The translations under genes were made by a program, and so were the position numbers. Positions 27,414 through 36,554 of a DNA stretch of 36,554 bases are shown here, piece by piece. Positions within the stretch are counted from its first letter, which is position 1. Each line of letters starts with the position of its first letter. The stretch is from positions 1 through 36,554 of the IMG/VR virus record IMGVR_UViG_3300032087_002006; one strand, given 5' to 3'. The notes beneath the pieces are model-generated. The model had not been told where the DNA came from. It worked only from the letters and a program-made list of their open reading frames with translations, and searched no databases. Origin of the DNA: a virus.

Positions 27414-30067
27414 TGCCATTAATCACTACATCTGTACCTAATCTTGTACAAGGCGTATCGCAACAGCCTGATAATCTTCGTTATCCCGGTCAGGCGGAAG
27501 AACAGATAAACGCTTTTAGCTCCGTTGTGGACGGGCTTAACAAACGCCCCCATACCGAGTATGTAGCGAATCTTAATACGTCGCTCCAAGACGATGCACT
27601 CGTTCATTTCGTTGATCGAGATCCGTTGAATAAACACGCGATGATATTCAACAACGACAGTGGGACTACATCGGTAAGTATTTATAATGTAGCCGATGGT
27701 GCTGGTATTCCTGTATCTATTTCTAGCAACGCTCAAACCTACCTTAATGGTGCGTTAAATCCACTTACAGATTTACGGGCGTTGACCGTTGCTGACTATA
27801 CATTCGTGGCTGATACGACACAAGAGATCGCTATGACGAGCGACTTATCACCTGAGCTACCGCACGAGGCGTTAGTGTTTGTTAAGTTGGGTGACTACAG
27901 TAAAGAATACAGCATCGAGATTGATGGTGAAAAATATATCTATAAAAGTGGTGATGGTCAAAATTCCTCTAGTGATACAACAGGTAATAGCGAAGGTAGT
28001 GGACGAGACGCTGATACAGAATACATCGCTTCTCAATTAGCTTTAACTTTAGGTACAGGTGGTCGTGTAACATCTATAACCATTACTAACGGAGGAAGCG
28101 GTTATACATCACCACCAACTGTAAATTTTTCAAACCCCACGACAGGTACGGATAACGCTGTTGGATACGCAGTCCTATCCGCTGGTGTGGTTACTGAAAT
28201 AGTATTAACACATGGTGGGTCTAATTACTCTAGCGCCACAATCACGCTTACAGGCGGAGGTGGTAGCGGTGCTACAGCTACAGCTTCAGTCGCTACCAGC
28301 GGTATATCTCAGACACTAGAAATCCAAAACGCTTGTTTACGAATCAGTTCAGCATCTGCGTTTCAAATCGGCGTTAAAGACGGTTTAGGTGACGAAGGTC
28401 TTGGTATCGCTTTTCAAGAAGTCAGGGCGATAACAGAGCTACCTAGGAAGTGCTTTGGGGCGGTGGGAGCTTATCCCGGATTCCGTATAAAAGTTAGAGG
28501 CGATGTGGAACTCGTTCAGGACGACTATTATGTCAAGTTCGAGGTTCACGACGGGGAAGCGTTTGGTGACGGAGCTTGGGTAGAAGATGTGGGCTATGGA
28601 ATAAAGACTAATTTGGACACAGTCACGATGCCTGTTCAAATTGTGCCTACAATCGTTAATGATGTAATTACGGCGTATACAATCGATGTAGCGTCTTGGA
28701 CGGGTAGAACTGTTGGTGATAATGATACAAATCCATTGCCGTCGTTTGTTGGTAAAAAGATCAATGACTTATTCTTCTTTAAGAATCGATTAGGCATACT
28801 GACCGATACCGCTGTTATCTTCTCCGAGGCTGACGAGTATTTCAACTTCTTCAGGACTACCGTCTTGACACTTCTTGACAGCGCCCCAATCGACGTTGGA
28901 GTCGCGCATACAAAGGTTTCAAAGCTGACCCATGCTTCTGCGTTCCAAGAAAAGCTGGTGCTGTTTTCACCGCAGTCTCAATTTGTGTTGAGGGGGTCGG
29001 ATCTTCTGACGGCTAAGACCGTTAATATCTCTCCTATTACCGAGTACAATGTCAGCTCACAGGTGCGCCCATTGGCGTTGACTAACTACGTTTACTTCAG
29101 TTTCTCACGCGATTCATACGAAGGTATATACGAGTTCTTTGTTAATCGTGATAGCGACGTTTTTGACGCGTCTGAAATCACTCAGCAAGTACCGACATAT
29201 ATCGAAGGTAATCTTAGGATGATGGTGGGGACGGCGACTGAGAACGTTATTGTCGCGTCTTCAAACGAGAATTTAAATGAACTATATGTATACAAATATT
29301 TTTGGTCTAATAAAGAAAAGATACAATCAGCTTGGATGCGCTTTGACTTCCGTAAGGAAATCGTCGGCATGGGCTTCATTGACTCAGATCTATATGTCGT
29401 TACAAAAGATGGTTTCCTCGAAAAGATGGCGATGGAAGCCGGGCATAAAGACACAGGACTAAACTATTCATTACACCTCGATAGACGGGTTCAGGATCTT
29501 GCCGCGTCTCCCACACTAACTAGAAGCTACGACTCAGGAACGAACAGAACTACCATATCGGGTATGGTGTATGATCCTGACGGAGCTGTACTATATAAGA
29601 CGAGTGGTGAGCGTTTTGAAATTACTCGTTTAAGTGCTACATCTTTTACCGTTAGAACCGACATTTCAAACGACGATTTCTTCGTAGGTTTTGAATACGA
29701 AACAAGTTATAAGTTTTCTACACAGACCTTGAAGCAACCTACAGAACGCGGTGGTAGGTCTTCTAGTAACTTTACCAAACAACTGATAAGAAACGGAGCG
29801 ATTGATTATTCCGATACAGGCCACTTTACCGTCGAGGTAACGCCGTTATATCGCGATACATACAAGTACATATTCAATCCTACCACGCTTGGAGCGGACT
29901 CTGTAATCGGCAGTTTAGTGCTGGATAGTGGTTCGTTCCGATTCCCCGTCCAAGGGCGACACGATGAGATCGAGATTACTATCAAGTCCTCATCGGCGTT
30001 ACCAATGAAGTTATTATCGGCAGAGTTTGAGAACTTTGTACACTCAAGATCAAGACGATATGGATGA
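27413..30067 (+). CDS. tail tubular protein B / nozzle (T7 gp12-like) with inserted Gly-rich module
   Basis: This 884-residue protein (T7 gp12 is 794) starts MPLITTSVPNLVQGVSQQPD, the family hallmark, followed by LRYPGQAEEQINAFSSVVDG. KINDLFFFKNRLGILTDTAV and FVLRGSDLLTAKTVNISPIT are also family blocks. The extra length is explained by residues about 218-300, a Gly/Ser/Thr-rich insertion with two units, ITITNGGSGYTSPPTVNF and IVLTHGGSNYSSATITL, then GGGGSGATATAS. It forms the tail nozzle. The insertion probably adds a surface domain. Confidence 0.94.
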   Translation: MPLITTSVPNLVQGVSQQPDNLRYPGQAEEQINAFSSVVDGLNKRPHTEYVANLNTSLQDDALVHFVDRDPLNKHAMIFNNDSGTTSVSIYNVADGAGIPVSISSNAQTYLNGALNPLTDLRALTVADYTFVADTTQEIAMTSDLSPELPHEALVFVKLGDYSKEYSIEIDGEKYIYKSGDGQNSSSDTTGNSEGSGRDADTEYIASQLALTLGTGGRVTSITITNGGSGYTSPPTVNFSNPTTGTDNAVGYAVLSAGVVTEIVLTHGGSNYSSATITLTGGGGSGATATASVATSGISQTLEIQNACLRISSASAFQIGVKDGLGDEGLGIAFQEVRAITELPRKCFGAVGAYPGFRIKVRGDVELVQDDYYVKFEVHDGEAFGDGAWVEDVGYGIKTNLDTVTMPVQIVPTIVNDVITAYTIDVASWTGRTVGDNDTNPLPSFVGKKINDLFFFKNRLGILTDTAVIFSEADEYFNFFRTTVLTLLDSAPIDVGVAHTKVSKLTHASAFQEKLVLFSPQSQFVLRGSDLLTAKTVNISPITEYNVSSQVRPLALTNYVYFSFSRDSYEGIYEFFVNRDSDVFDASEITQQVPTYIEGNLRMMVGTATENVIVASSNENLNELYVYKYFWSNKEKIQSAWMRFDFRKEIVGMGFIDSDLYVVTKDGFLEKMAMEAGHKDTGLNYSLHLDRRVQDLAASPTLTRSYDSGTNRTTISGMVYDPDGAVLYKTSGERFEITRLSATSFTVRTDISNDDFFVGFEYETSYKFSTQTLKQPTERGGRSSSNFTKQLIRNGAIDYSDTGHFTVEVTPLYRDTYKYIFNPTTLGADSVIGSLVLDSGSFRFPVQGRHDEIEITIKSSSALPMKLLSAEFENFVHSRSRRYG

Positions 30068-30533
30068 TGACGAAATAAAGTATAAGGATTGTATCGTGAT
30101 GAAAGCTAACGGGTATTTCGATGCGCCACAGCTATATCACGATCTTCGTACTATTGATATGTTGGAGATCATAGGCTTAGGTAATCATCCGCGTTTGGCT
30201 ATCGATGAATCGTATAAACTATCGGACGAATCTTGGACAATACTTGACAATGACCATCGTATGATTGGGTCGTTTGGGATCGCTAGATCGGGTGTTGAAG
30301 GGATGGGTGTGCCGTGGTTATTGGGTACTCATCGTATGCACCTTATTAAACGGACTTTTATCAAATACTCAAAAGAGTGGTTAAATCGTTTGTTTAATGA
30401 TAGTTATAATGTATTGACTAACTATGTTATGATTGAAAATGAATTATCAATTCGATGGTTAAAATGGTTGGGTGCAGTATTTAATGAGTCTAATATAGAA
30501 GGTTATCAACAATTTTCATTTTATAAATCTTAA
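30060..30533 (+). CDS. internal virion protein A-like, acetyltransferase-fold (T7 gp13 position)
   Basis: This protein has 157 residues from the ATG at 30060 (MDDDEIKYKDCIVMKANGYF); an in-frame start at 30027 lies deeper in the tail gene. It has GIARSGVEGMGVPWLLGTHR and the closing LSIRWLKWLGAVFNESNIEG, which resemble the GNAT-like fold reported for T7 gp13-type proteins and small phage acetyltransferases. T7 gp13 is 138 residues and is needed for virion maturation. The start overlaps the tail tube B stop by eight bases. Confidence 0.75.
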   Translation: MDDDEIKYKDCIVMKANGYFDAPQLYHDLRTIDMLEIIGLGNHPRLAIDESYKLSDESWTILDNDHRMIGSFGIARSGVEGMGVPWLLGTHRMHLIKRTFIKYSKEWLNRLFNDSYNVLTNYVMIENELSIRWLKWLGAVFNESNIEGYQQFSFYKS

Positions 30534-30538
30534 ACGTT

Positions 30539-31063
30539 ATGTGTGATCCTGTTACATTGACAACTTTAGCCGTCGTTTCGGGGGGTGCTCAATATATTGG
30601 TCAGCGTCGTATGGCTCGCCAGCAAGCTCGTTATCAAGCAAGAGCGTCAGAGGCGGAGCGTCAACGCGCGATGCAAGAGCAATCAGCTATGCGTATCCGT
30701 CAAGCTCAAGAGCAAGAGGCGGCTAATCGTGAGTTGGCTGATGTATCGCTGAAGAGTCGCGAAGCACTCGCAAAAGCGAGAACAAGTGCGGGGGAAGCTG
30801 GCGTATCAGGTGCATCTGTTGAGATGTTATTAGACGACTACACCCGTCAAGAAGCGGCGTACAGAATCGGTATTACCCGTCAACAAGAGATGCGTGATGT
30901 GCAGACAGGACTCGCTTTAACCGACGCTGGATACCGCACACAAATGCGTCAGATCGAGATCAATAAACCGATAGATAAACCGAGCTTCTTAACGGGAGCT
31001 TTAAACGTCGCTCAAAGCGGTCTATCGGGATACAGAACGGGATTGGAATTAACAAGAGAATAA
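30539..31063 (+). CDS. internal virion protein B (T7 gp14-like)
   Basis: This 174-residue protein (T7 gp14 is 196) has a short hydrophobic N-terminus (MCDPVTLTTLAVVSGGAQYI) and a long Gln/Arg/Ala-rich helix, RRMARQQARYQARASEAERQ and on. GEAGVSGASVEMLLDDYTRQ (about residues 83-102), a block common in this family, follows. It is ejected into the host envelope at infection and helps form the DNA channel. Confidence 0.88.
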   Translation: MCDPVTLTTLAVVSGGAQYIGQRRMARQQARYQARASEAERQRAMQEQSAMRIRQAQEQEAANRELADVSLKSREALAKARTSAGEAGVSGASVEMLLDDYTRQEAAYRIGITRQQEMRDVQTGLALTDAGYRTQMRQIEINKPIDKPSFLTGALNVAQSGLSGYRTGLELTRE

Positions 31064-31064
31064 T

Positions 31065-33296
31065 ATGGCTACGATTGATGACTTAGTAAAAGCGACGCGT
31101 AGTAGGCGTGTTCAAGTTGCGGATCTTCCTGACGCTCCAAAGCTTCAGCCTACAGTTCGTAGTGGTGGTCAATATACAGTAGCTGTTCAACAAGCGGGTA
31201 AGAACAAGTTGATGGACTTGGCTGATGCCTTGTCTACGATCAATCCGATGCTCAAAGATTACAAGGGCATAGCTGATATAGAACTTGAGGAGTATGAGGC
31301 GCAGTTAAAACGAACAAAGCCTGAAGATTTAAAAGCACAATTACAAAAGACTACCGATCAATTTGATAGTATGTCTCGTAAGGGCGGATTCCTTGAGTGG
31401 ATGGTGTCGCCTATAAACGAAGTTAGAAAGCGTCGTGCTTTAGGTAAAGCCGCTCACGATCAATTTGTACAAGGACTTATATCGTCGGAAGGTAGGTTGA
31501 ATAAGCCGAAGGAAGGCGACGACAAGCTCACTACTGCTCAAATAATGAAGGAGGAGTTTGACGCATTTGTCGAAGCTAATCCCGCTTTACAAGGTCAGTA
31601 TGCTAACGAAGGTTTTACGGAAGCTGTCAATCCTACGATCTTACAACTTACAAACCGTTACGATCAGCAGAAAGCAAACCAAAGCAAGGCAGATACTTTA
31701 CTAGGGAATACATCGTCGATCTACAGACTCGCTAAAAACGCAACGCTTGGTAGCGCTCAGTACGACATTGATATGTCAGAAGCTTTGAAAGATTGGGGCG
31801 ATTTAAACGCATTCCCACCAGCGAAACAAATCGAGGTTATTCAGAATGTTTCAGAACAGCTTGCAAGACTCGATGGTGGCGAGCGTAAAGCTCGTCAGTT
31901 CCTAATATGGGCGGGTCAGAATCTAAAGGTTGGTAATGCGTTGTTCCATAAAAACGAAGATCAAGTGGATCGCATTGAAAGCTTAATTGAAGCTACTGCC
32001 GAAGCGTCCGATAGATTGCGTGAAACGGATCGTAAAGATCGTATCGACGCTAAGGTAGCTGAGTTCGGTACGTTAGCTAACCGCCTACAAAATACGGGAC
32101 AGCCTGTTGAATATACAGATAGTAACGGTGAAGTGAAACAAGCTACATCGCGTGAAGAGCTGTTAAAAGGTTTCCAACTCGATGCAGACGCGGATGGAGA
32201 TTTTGAATATACATACGAAGTTCAGCAAGCGATTGAAAAGGCGTTTGTAAACGACATTGATCCTAATCAGTATTTAAAGAACGAGATAACCAAGGAAAGC
32301 TTTAACTACAAAAATTTAGATAGTTTATTAATGCGTAGAATGGAGCTATTAACTAAACAGGAATATAGCGACATCGCATTAAAGTTTCCCGGTCAAATTA
32401 TGAGTATCCAGCTTGATATTAGAAATGATATGAAAGCTAAGGTAGATACCGAAATGAATCGTTTGATTGCGTCAGGTCAGATTGAGGACACAAAGGCTTT
32501 AGCCGCAAATATTGATGGTTTTATTACGACTCAATTTGAAGGTTTAGACAGTATCGCCAAACATAGGTTTGAAATCGTAAGGGAACAATCCAATAGAGAG
32601 GCTGAAGATATAAAAGAATATAATCAGTTTGTTGGGCTTAAACCTGAAGATGAAGACGATTTAACTACCGCATATACTGAGAATTTAATATTCAGAGAAA
32701 GCCCTGACGATATAATTGAGAAAGCGACTAGGAATACTTTTGTTATAGGCAATCGTAATACAACGCCTAAGAATCGTAAGGAAGCTATCAAATATAACGA
32801 AAAGTATGTTAATCAAGCTTTAAAGGATTTAGGTAGAAAATCTTCAGGTGCGTACAAAAAAACACGATTACAAAATTACAGAGTCGCTCAAAGTCAAGGC
32901 TTGAAAGTTGTGAATCCCGATCAGAGGTTTGGAGCTTATGGTAATCTTGTTATGGTTGAAGTTGGCGAATTATCTTTTGAAGAACGAGAAAAAGCTAGAG
33001 TTCAATACTTCGAGTTGGCAAGATTAAGCGATGTGTTTACTGACGTTAAAGTTTTGAAAGATGAGGTAACGCCTCATGGTCAAGATTTTGATCCTAAAGA
33101 AGATATTAATCCTAAAGTTTTTAAACTTATTAAACCTGAGCTTTTAAAATCTGTTGTGAAAATCGAGAAGGTCGAAGATGTGCCTGACGAGATAAAAGAG
33201 ATTGCAGATCTTATTGGAGCGGATGATTATTTACAATTTATACGAGATCAAATAAACATTCAAAAAAGCGTGTACGATCCTAACTTTGATAAATAA
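31065..33296 (+). CDS. internal virion protein C (T7 gp15-like)
   Basis: This 743-residue protein (T7 gp15 is 747) is almost entirely helical, charged, and without membrane segments. It begins MATIDDLVKATRSRRVQVAD and includes AKNATLGSAQYDIDMSEALK and IEVIQNVSEQLARLDGGERK. It sits between the gp14-like and gp16-like genes at the expected size, and its TAA shares a base with the next ATG. The identification relies mainly on order, length and helix content. Confidence 0.85.
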   Translation: MATIDDLVKATRSRRVQVADLPDAPKLQPTVRSGGQYTVAVQQAGKNKLMDLADALSTINPMLKDYKGIADIELEEYEAQLKRTKPEDLKAQLQKTTDQFDSMSRKGGFLEWMVSPINEVRKRRALGKAAHDQFVQGLISSEGRLNKPKEGDDKLTTAQIMKEEFDAFVEANPALQGQYANEGFTEAVNPTILQLTNRYDQQKANQSKADTLLGNTSSIYRLAKNATLGSAQYDIDMSEALKDWGDLNAFPPAKQIEVIQNVSEQLARLDGGERKARQFLIWAGQNLKVGNALFHKNEDQVDRIESLIEATAEASDRLRETDRKDRIDAKVAEFGTLANRLQNTGQPVEYTDSNGEVKQATSREELLKGFQLDADADGDFEYTYEVQQAIEKAFVNDIDPNQYLKNEITKESFNYKNLDSLLMRRMELLTKQEYSDIALKFPGQIMSIQLDIRNDMKAKVDTEMNRLIASGQIEDTKALAANIDGFITTQFEGLDSIAKHRFEIVREQSNREAEDIKEYNQFVGLKPEDEDDLTTAYTENLIFRESPDDIIEKATRNTFVIGNRNTTPKNRKEAIKYNEKYVNQALKDLGRKSSGAYKKTRLQNYRVAQSQGLKVVNPDQRFGAYGNLVMVEVGELSFEEREKARVQYFELARLSDVFTDVKVLKDEVTPHGQDFDPKEDINPKVFKLIKPELLKSVVKIEKVEDVPDEIKEIADLIGADDYLQFIRDQINIQKSVYDPNFDK

Positions 33297-36200
33297 TGGA
33301 CGAAGAATTAAATAATCCACAGCAAGAAGAAGATAGCGGAGAGTTCTTCGATTTATTCGATACATTAGCCGCACCATTTAGAGGCATCGAGGGCGCGCTT
33401 CAAGGCGTTTATAACCTCGCCGATTACGTCGTTGATGACTATCTACCCGATTGGGACGAACGTTGGTTAGGCGAGTCTGAAACTACAGTCGGATCTTTCG
33501 TTGAAAGCGCATCACAATTTGCTACAGGATTTTTACCTATCTTTGGTATTGCTGGTAAAGCTGGTAAGTTAGCTAAAGCTGGATCGCTCACACAACGAGC
33601 ATTGTCCAATAATTTTACACGCGGTACAGGCGCGGCTGTGGCTTCTGACTTCTCTGTATTCAACGGGCAAGAAGCTAGACTATCAAATCTTGTACAACAA
33701 TACCCTGAGTTACAGAACCCTATAACGGAGTTTTTAGCACATGACGAAGACGAAGGAGAAATCGAAGGTCGTCTTAAAAACGTATTAGAAGGTCTTGGTC
33801 TTGAAGCGGCTACACTTGGTTTGATACGCGGTCTTAAAGGTATCAGAAAAGGTAATCAACTACGCCGTGATGGTGGTTCACCTTTAGATGTGTATCAAGG
33901 CGCGGTCAAGGAAATGGGCGGAGATTTCGCTAAGTTATTACCTGACTTTTTAGCTGGCGGTAAAGAACGTTTCCCTGATTCTCCTGAAGTCTTTGAATCT
34001 GTCATCGAGTCTCGTCCGCCTAGAAAACCATTCCAAACAAATCTTGAAGCGAAGCGAGGACTCGAAGGTAGCCGTGGCCCTGACTACATCAAAGGACGTT
34101 TACAAAAGAAGTTTACTGTTGCTGGTGCTGATCCCGCAGATGTTAAAGACATCGAGACTTTTATCGATACGATTGGTGAACGGATGTTTGACGATGTGTC
34201 AATGTCGGTTACAAACAAGATCCAAGCTCGTGGTCGTTTTAACTTTTCTAACAAGCTATTAGAGATCCGTAAGAGTGTGATTGAAGAGGGCGATCTAAAA
34301 CGCCCCATGATTCACGAGTTATGGCACAGCTTGAGTCGTTACTTGCCTAAAGCAGATGTTACTCGTCTCACTAAACAGTTTGACGAAGAAAGAGCTAAGT
34401 TCATGGGCGACTTGAGCAAGCGAGCCAAAGACGAAACCTTGAGCAATAGTGAGCGTTTGAAACTCGCTAGGGAACTCAATGATTTCAAAAAGGGCAACTT
34501 TAACGAAGCCAACTATCGTTTCTCCGACATTGACGAATACTTCGCTGAAGAGATGACTGATGCGTTCTTGTCCAAGCTCGATGCAGACGACGCTTTAGCT
34601 CCGTCAGGAACTTTTAAACGGGCGGCACAGGAAATAGCTATCTTGTTAAAAGATTTGTTTGCTAGTGTTAAATCGAAGCTTGGTATCGATCAGCGACAAA
34701 AGATCTTCAACGACTTCATTAAACAGCGGAATGTAAAGATCCAGCGTCAAGCTCCGTTAGACATGACAGGCAAGACCTACGCTGATATGCCTGAGCTAGA
34801 CCCCGCCGTTAAACAAGCTTGGGCGGAAACAAAAGCCGATGAGATCGACGCTCCAAGAGGGCGCTTCCTAAACATCGGTCAGATAAAGAACACAAATCAA
34901 ATCGATCAAATACGAATTGCTGGACGGGAATGGGCGCAAGCTAACTTGCCTGATCCGGGAGCAAAGTCTATCGATGAGATGACCGAAGAAGCTTTTGATG
35001 ACATCGAGAACATTTCTCCTGACATCGCTAGAAATTGGAAAAGCCAAGTTGTAGACACCGAAGAGAAAGCCCGTGAGCTTCGTATGGAAGTTACGATTAT
35101 GAAGCAGTTCGGTCGTACACTTTCCAAGAAAGCTTTGGATCTCGCTAAGGAGTATAAGAAAACAGGCGGTGGTGATGTTGCTTTAGCTAAACTTAAAAAC
35201 GCGTTTCAGGAACTTGTAGAGTTTGAAGCTTATTACTCCGCTATTGGTCGTGAACAATCTTTAGGTTTAGGTGTTCGTCGTTTTACAGGTGAATACAAAG
35301 GTAAAAAGATTGGGGTTGATGAAGCTGAGATTAATACATCTGAAGGTATTCGTAACAAATATTTAAACGAGAGTGGTGGGCTTAGTCCTGATAAACTCGT
35401 TAAAATCGTCGAAGAAGCGGCGGATGATGCTGACATCGAGAAGACTCTGACAAGTATGTTGAAGCTGGCTAAGAAAGCCCAAGGCAACAAGATGTTGGAC
35501 ATGACTCAAGAGTATTGGATTAACGCTATCTTGAGTGGCCCTAGAACTCACATGGTCAACGCCACAGGCAACTTCTTAACTTCGTTCCTATCGACATTAG
35601 AAACTGCTTTAGGCGGAGCATTGACGGGTAATTTAAATGTAACCAAACACGCATTCGCTTCATGGGCAGATTGGGAAATGGTTAAAGAAGCTTGGAAGTT
35701 TTCAAAGAGAGCTTGGCAAGAAGGCGAGAATCAATTATTACCTGACTCTAAAAGTTTTGATGAAGGTCGTGTAGATGCGATCACTCCCGAAGCTTTTGGA
35801 TTAGCTGGCGAAGAAGGAACTGCACTTTACAAGACTGTAACTAATGTTGGTCAGTTCTTACGCCTCCCATCGCGGTTACTACTCACTTCAGACGAGTTCT
35901 TTAAACAGATGAATTATCGTCGTGCGGCGCGCTTTAAACTCGCTATGGAAGGTTTAGAAGGCCCAGCTAAGATCTCAGATCCATACGCATTAGCTCAATA
36001 CATCGAAGATGGTTTACAGAAAGTTGTGACTTCAGGCGGTAGGTATTACTCCGAAGAAGCCATCATTAGGAAAGCCTCTAATCAAGCAGATGCTCGCGGT
36101 ATTACCGATCCTAAAAAACGGACTGCGTTCATCATGGATTACAAGAATCAGAACTTTGATGAAAAGATTGGGGCTGTAGCTGAATTTGCAAAAGATCAAA

Positions 36201-36484
36201 CCGAATACCTTACGCATACAAGGGCGTTGAAGAAAGGCACATTTGGTCGCGGTGTACAGACATTTACTAATAACCATCCGACTATGCGATTCGTTCTGCC
36301 ATTCGTCAGGACTCCTACTAACTTGTTGTCGTTTTCATTCGAGCGTTTATTACCGTATCAAGCTGGTAAAGTCGCTTTAGTCAAAGATTACAGGGAAGAG
36401 TTCTTAGCGGCGTTGAAATCTAACGATCCAATCATTCGCTCACAAGCTCAAGGTAAACTCGCTTCAGGCGCGATTATGGCATAA
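33296..36484 (+). CDS. internal virion protein D-like (T7 gp16) with HExxH metallopeptidase motif, probably 3'-incomplete
   Basis: At least 1062 residues are present (T7 gp16 is 1318). The N-terminal part has a Gly/Ala-rich hydrophobic region, SQFATGFLPIFGIAGKAGKL (about 73-92). Residues about 310-425 look like a zinc peptidase: RPMIHELWHSLSRYL with His340-Glu341-x-x-His344, then SDIDEYFAEEMTDAF (Glu at about 414-419) as a possible third ligand. I saw no T7-type transglycosylase signature. Later parts include GPRTHMVNATGNFLTSFLST and LPFVRTPTNLLSFSFERLLP, shared with large phage internal proteins. The frame stops just after SGAIMA, where such proteins normally continue, 70 bases from the window end. 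Confidence 0.82.
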   Translation: MDEELNNPQQEEDSGEFFDLFDTLAAPFRGIEGALQGVYNLADYVVDDYLPDWDERWLGESETTVGSFVESASQFATGFLPIFGIAGKAGKLAKAGSLTQRALSNNFTRGTGAAVASDFSVFNGQEARLSNLVQQYPELQNPITEFLAHDEDEGEIEGRLKNVLEGLGLEAATLGLIRGLKGIRKGNQLRRDGGSPLDVYQGAVKEMGGDFAKLLPDFLAGGKERFPDSPEVFESVIESRPPRKPFQTNLEAKRGLEGSRGPDYIKGRLQKKFTVAGADPADVKDIETFIDTIGERMFDDVSMSVTNKIQARGRFNFSNKLLEIRKSVIEEGDLKRPMIHELWHSLSRYLPKADVTRLTKQFDEERAKFMGDLSKRAKDETLSNSERLKLARELNDFKKGNFNEANYRFSDIDEYFAEEMTDAFLSKLDADDALAPSGTFKRAAQEIAILLKDLFASVKSKLGIDQRQKIFNDFIKQRNVKIQRQAPLDMTGKTYADMPELDPAVKQAWAETKADEIDAPRGRFLNIGQIKNTNQIDQIRIAGREWAQANLPDPGAKSIDEMTEEAFDDIENISPDIARNWKSQVVDTEEKARELRMEVTIMKQFGRTLSKKALDLAKEYKKTGGGDVALAKLKNAFQELVEFEAYYSAIGREQSLGLGVRRFTGEYKGKKIGVDEAEINTSEGIRNKYLNESGGLSPDKLVKIVEEAADDADIEKTLTSMLKLAKKAQGNKMLDMTQEYWINAILSGPRTHMVNATGNFLTSFLSTLETALGGALTGNLNVTKHAFASWADWEMVKEAWKFSKRAWQEGENQLLPDSKSFDEGRVDAITPEAFGLAGEEGTALYKTVTNVGQFLRLPSRLLLTSDEFFKQMNYRRAARFKLAMEGLEGPAKISDPYALAQYIEDGLQKVVTSGGRYYSEEAIIRKASNQADARGITDPKKRTAFIMDYKNQNFDEKIGAVAEFAKDQTEYLTHTRALKKGTFGRGVQTFTNNHPTMRFVLPFVRTPTNLLSFSFERLLPYQAGKVALVKDYREEFLAALKSNDPIIRSQAQGKLASGAIMA

Positions 36485-36554
36485 CTCTGTTCAAACACAC
36501 TCCAATGATTATGTTTGATACAATATTTCAAGAGTCCAGAATACTTTTCATTAT
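36485..36554 (+). other. non-matching tail of the window
   Basis: The last 70 bases are A+T-rich. They hold no gene start and do not continue the gp16-like protein in its own frame. The +2-shifted frame stays open to the end (about ITLFKHTPMIMFDTIFQES) but does not look like the family. A real gene end, a frameshift or a chimeric/low-quality end are all possible. Confidence 0.4.

Overview
The window is most of the genome of a T7-like podovirus (dsDNA tailed phage of the Autographiviridae type). The evidence is a single-subunit RNA polymerase with all its motifs, a T7-order replication block (single-strand binding protein, endonuclease I, primase-helicase, DNA polymerase, exonuclease), and a T7-order virion block (portal, scaffold, capsid, tail tube A and B, internal virion proteins A to D). 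Small proteins such as the MCGG/polyproline protein, and an integrase directly upstream of the RNA polymerase, recall T7-like phages of marine bacteria, including integrase-bearing pelagiphages and cyanophages. The host cannot be read from the sequence.

The order is permuted relative to a T7 map. The window opens inside a tailspike gene (1-1559). It continues with small membrane and basic proteins, a second adhesin with an esterase and a lectin-like domain (2478-4388), and the terminase subunits (4391-6309). From about 6.3 to 10.2 kb lies an accessory region. Early genes (10.2-11.7 kb), integrase (11.7-12.5 kb), RNA polymerase (12.6-15.0 kb), replication genes (15.0-20.8 kb), a small-protein and lectin cassette (20.8-22.7 kb) and the head, tail and internal virion genes (22.7-36.5 kb) follow. 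The last gene is a gp16-like protein that appears cut near its end, so both window ends fall in the gp16-tailspike interval. This fits a cloned or assembled piece of a concatemer or circular map. The lysis genes may lie in the missing stretch, because no endolysin was recognised.

The most unusual part is 7.2-10.1 kb. In a genome otherwise read entirely from the plus strand, six consecutive small genes (7718-9707) are read from the minus strand and end at a textbook UUCG-loop terminator. They include a GP88-family protein with a cysteine cluster and a 48-residue membrane protein. Two of the genes have the same 33-bp leader. The cassette holds eight GGATCC palindromes in 2.4 kb against two noticed elsewhere. 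It is flanked by repeat-rich non-coding DNA: an 11-bp tandem array, two adjacent hairpins and an AAAACGCG cluster on one side. On the other side are paired promoter-like elements, 9-bp repeats, an operator-like palindrome and a duplicated ACGTGT-rich 20-mer. I read this as an acquired cassette lying near the expected genome-end and early-control region.

How the genes work together: host polymerase would transcribe the early genes (small proteins, HTH protein, dNMP kinase) up to the integrase and phage RNA polymerase. The phage polymerase would then drive replication and virion genes from its own promoters, for which two tandem candidates are proposed at about 9.95 and 10.0 kb. The complete catalytic set of the tyrosine integrase suggests that lysogeny is possible, but no attP or tRNA-like sequence was recognised.
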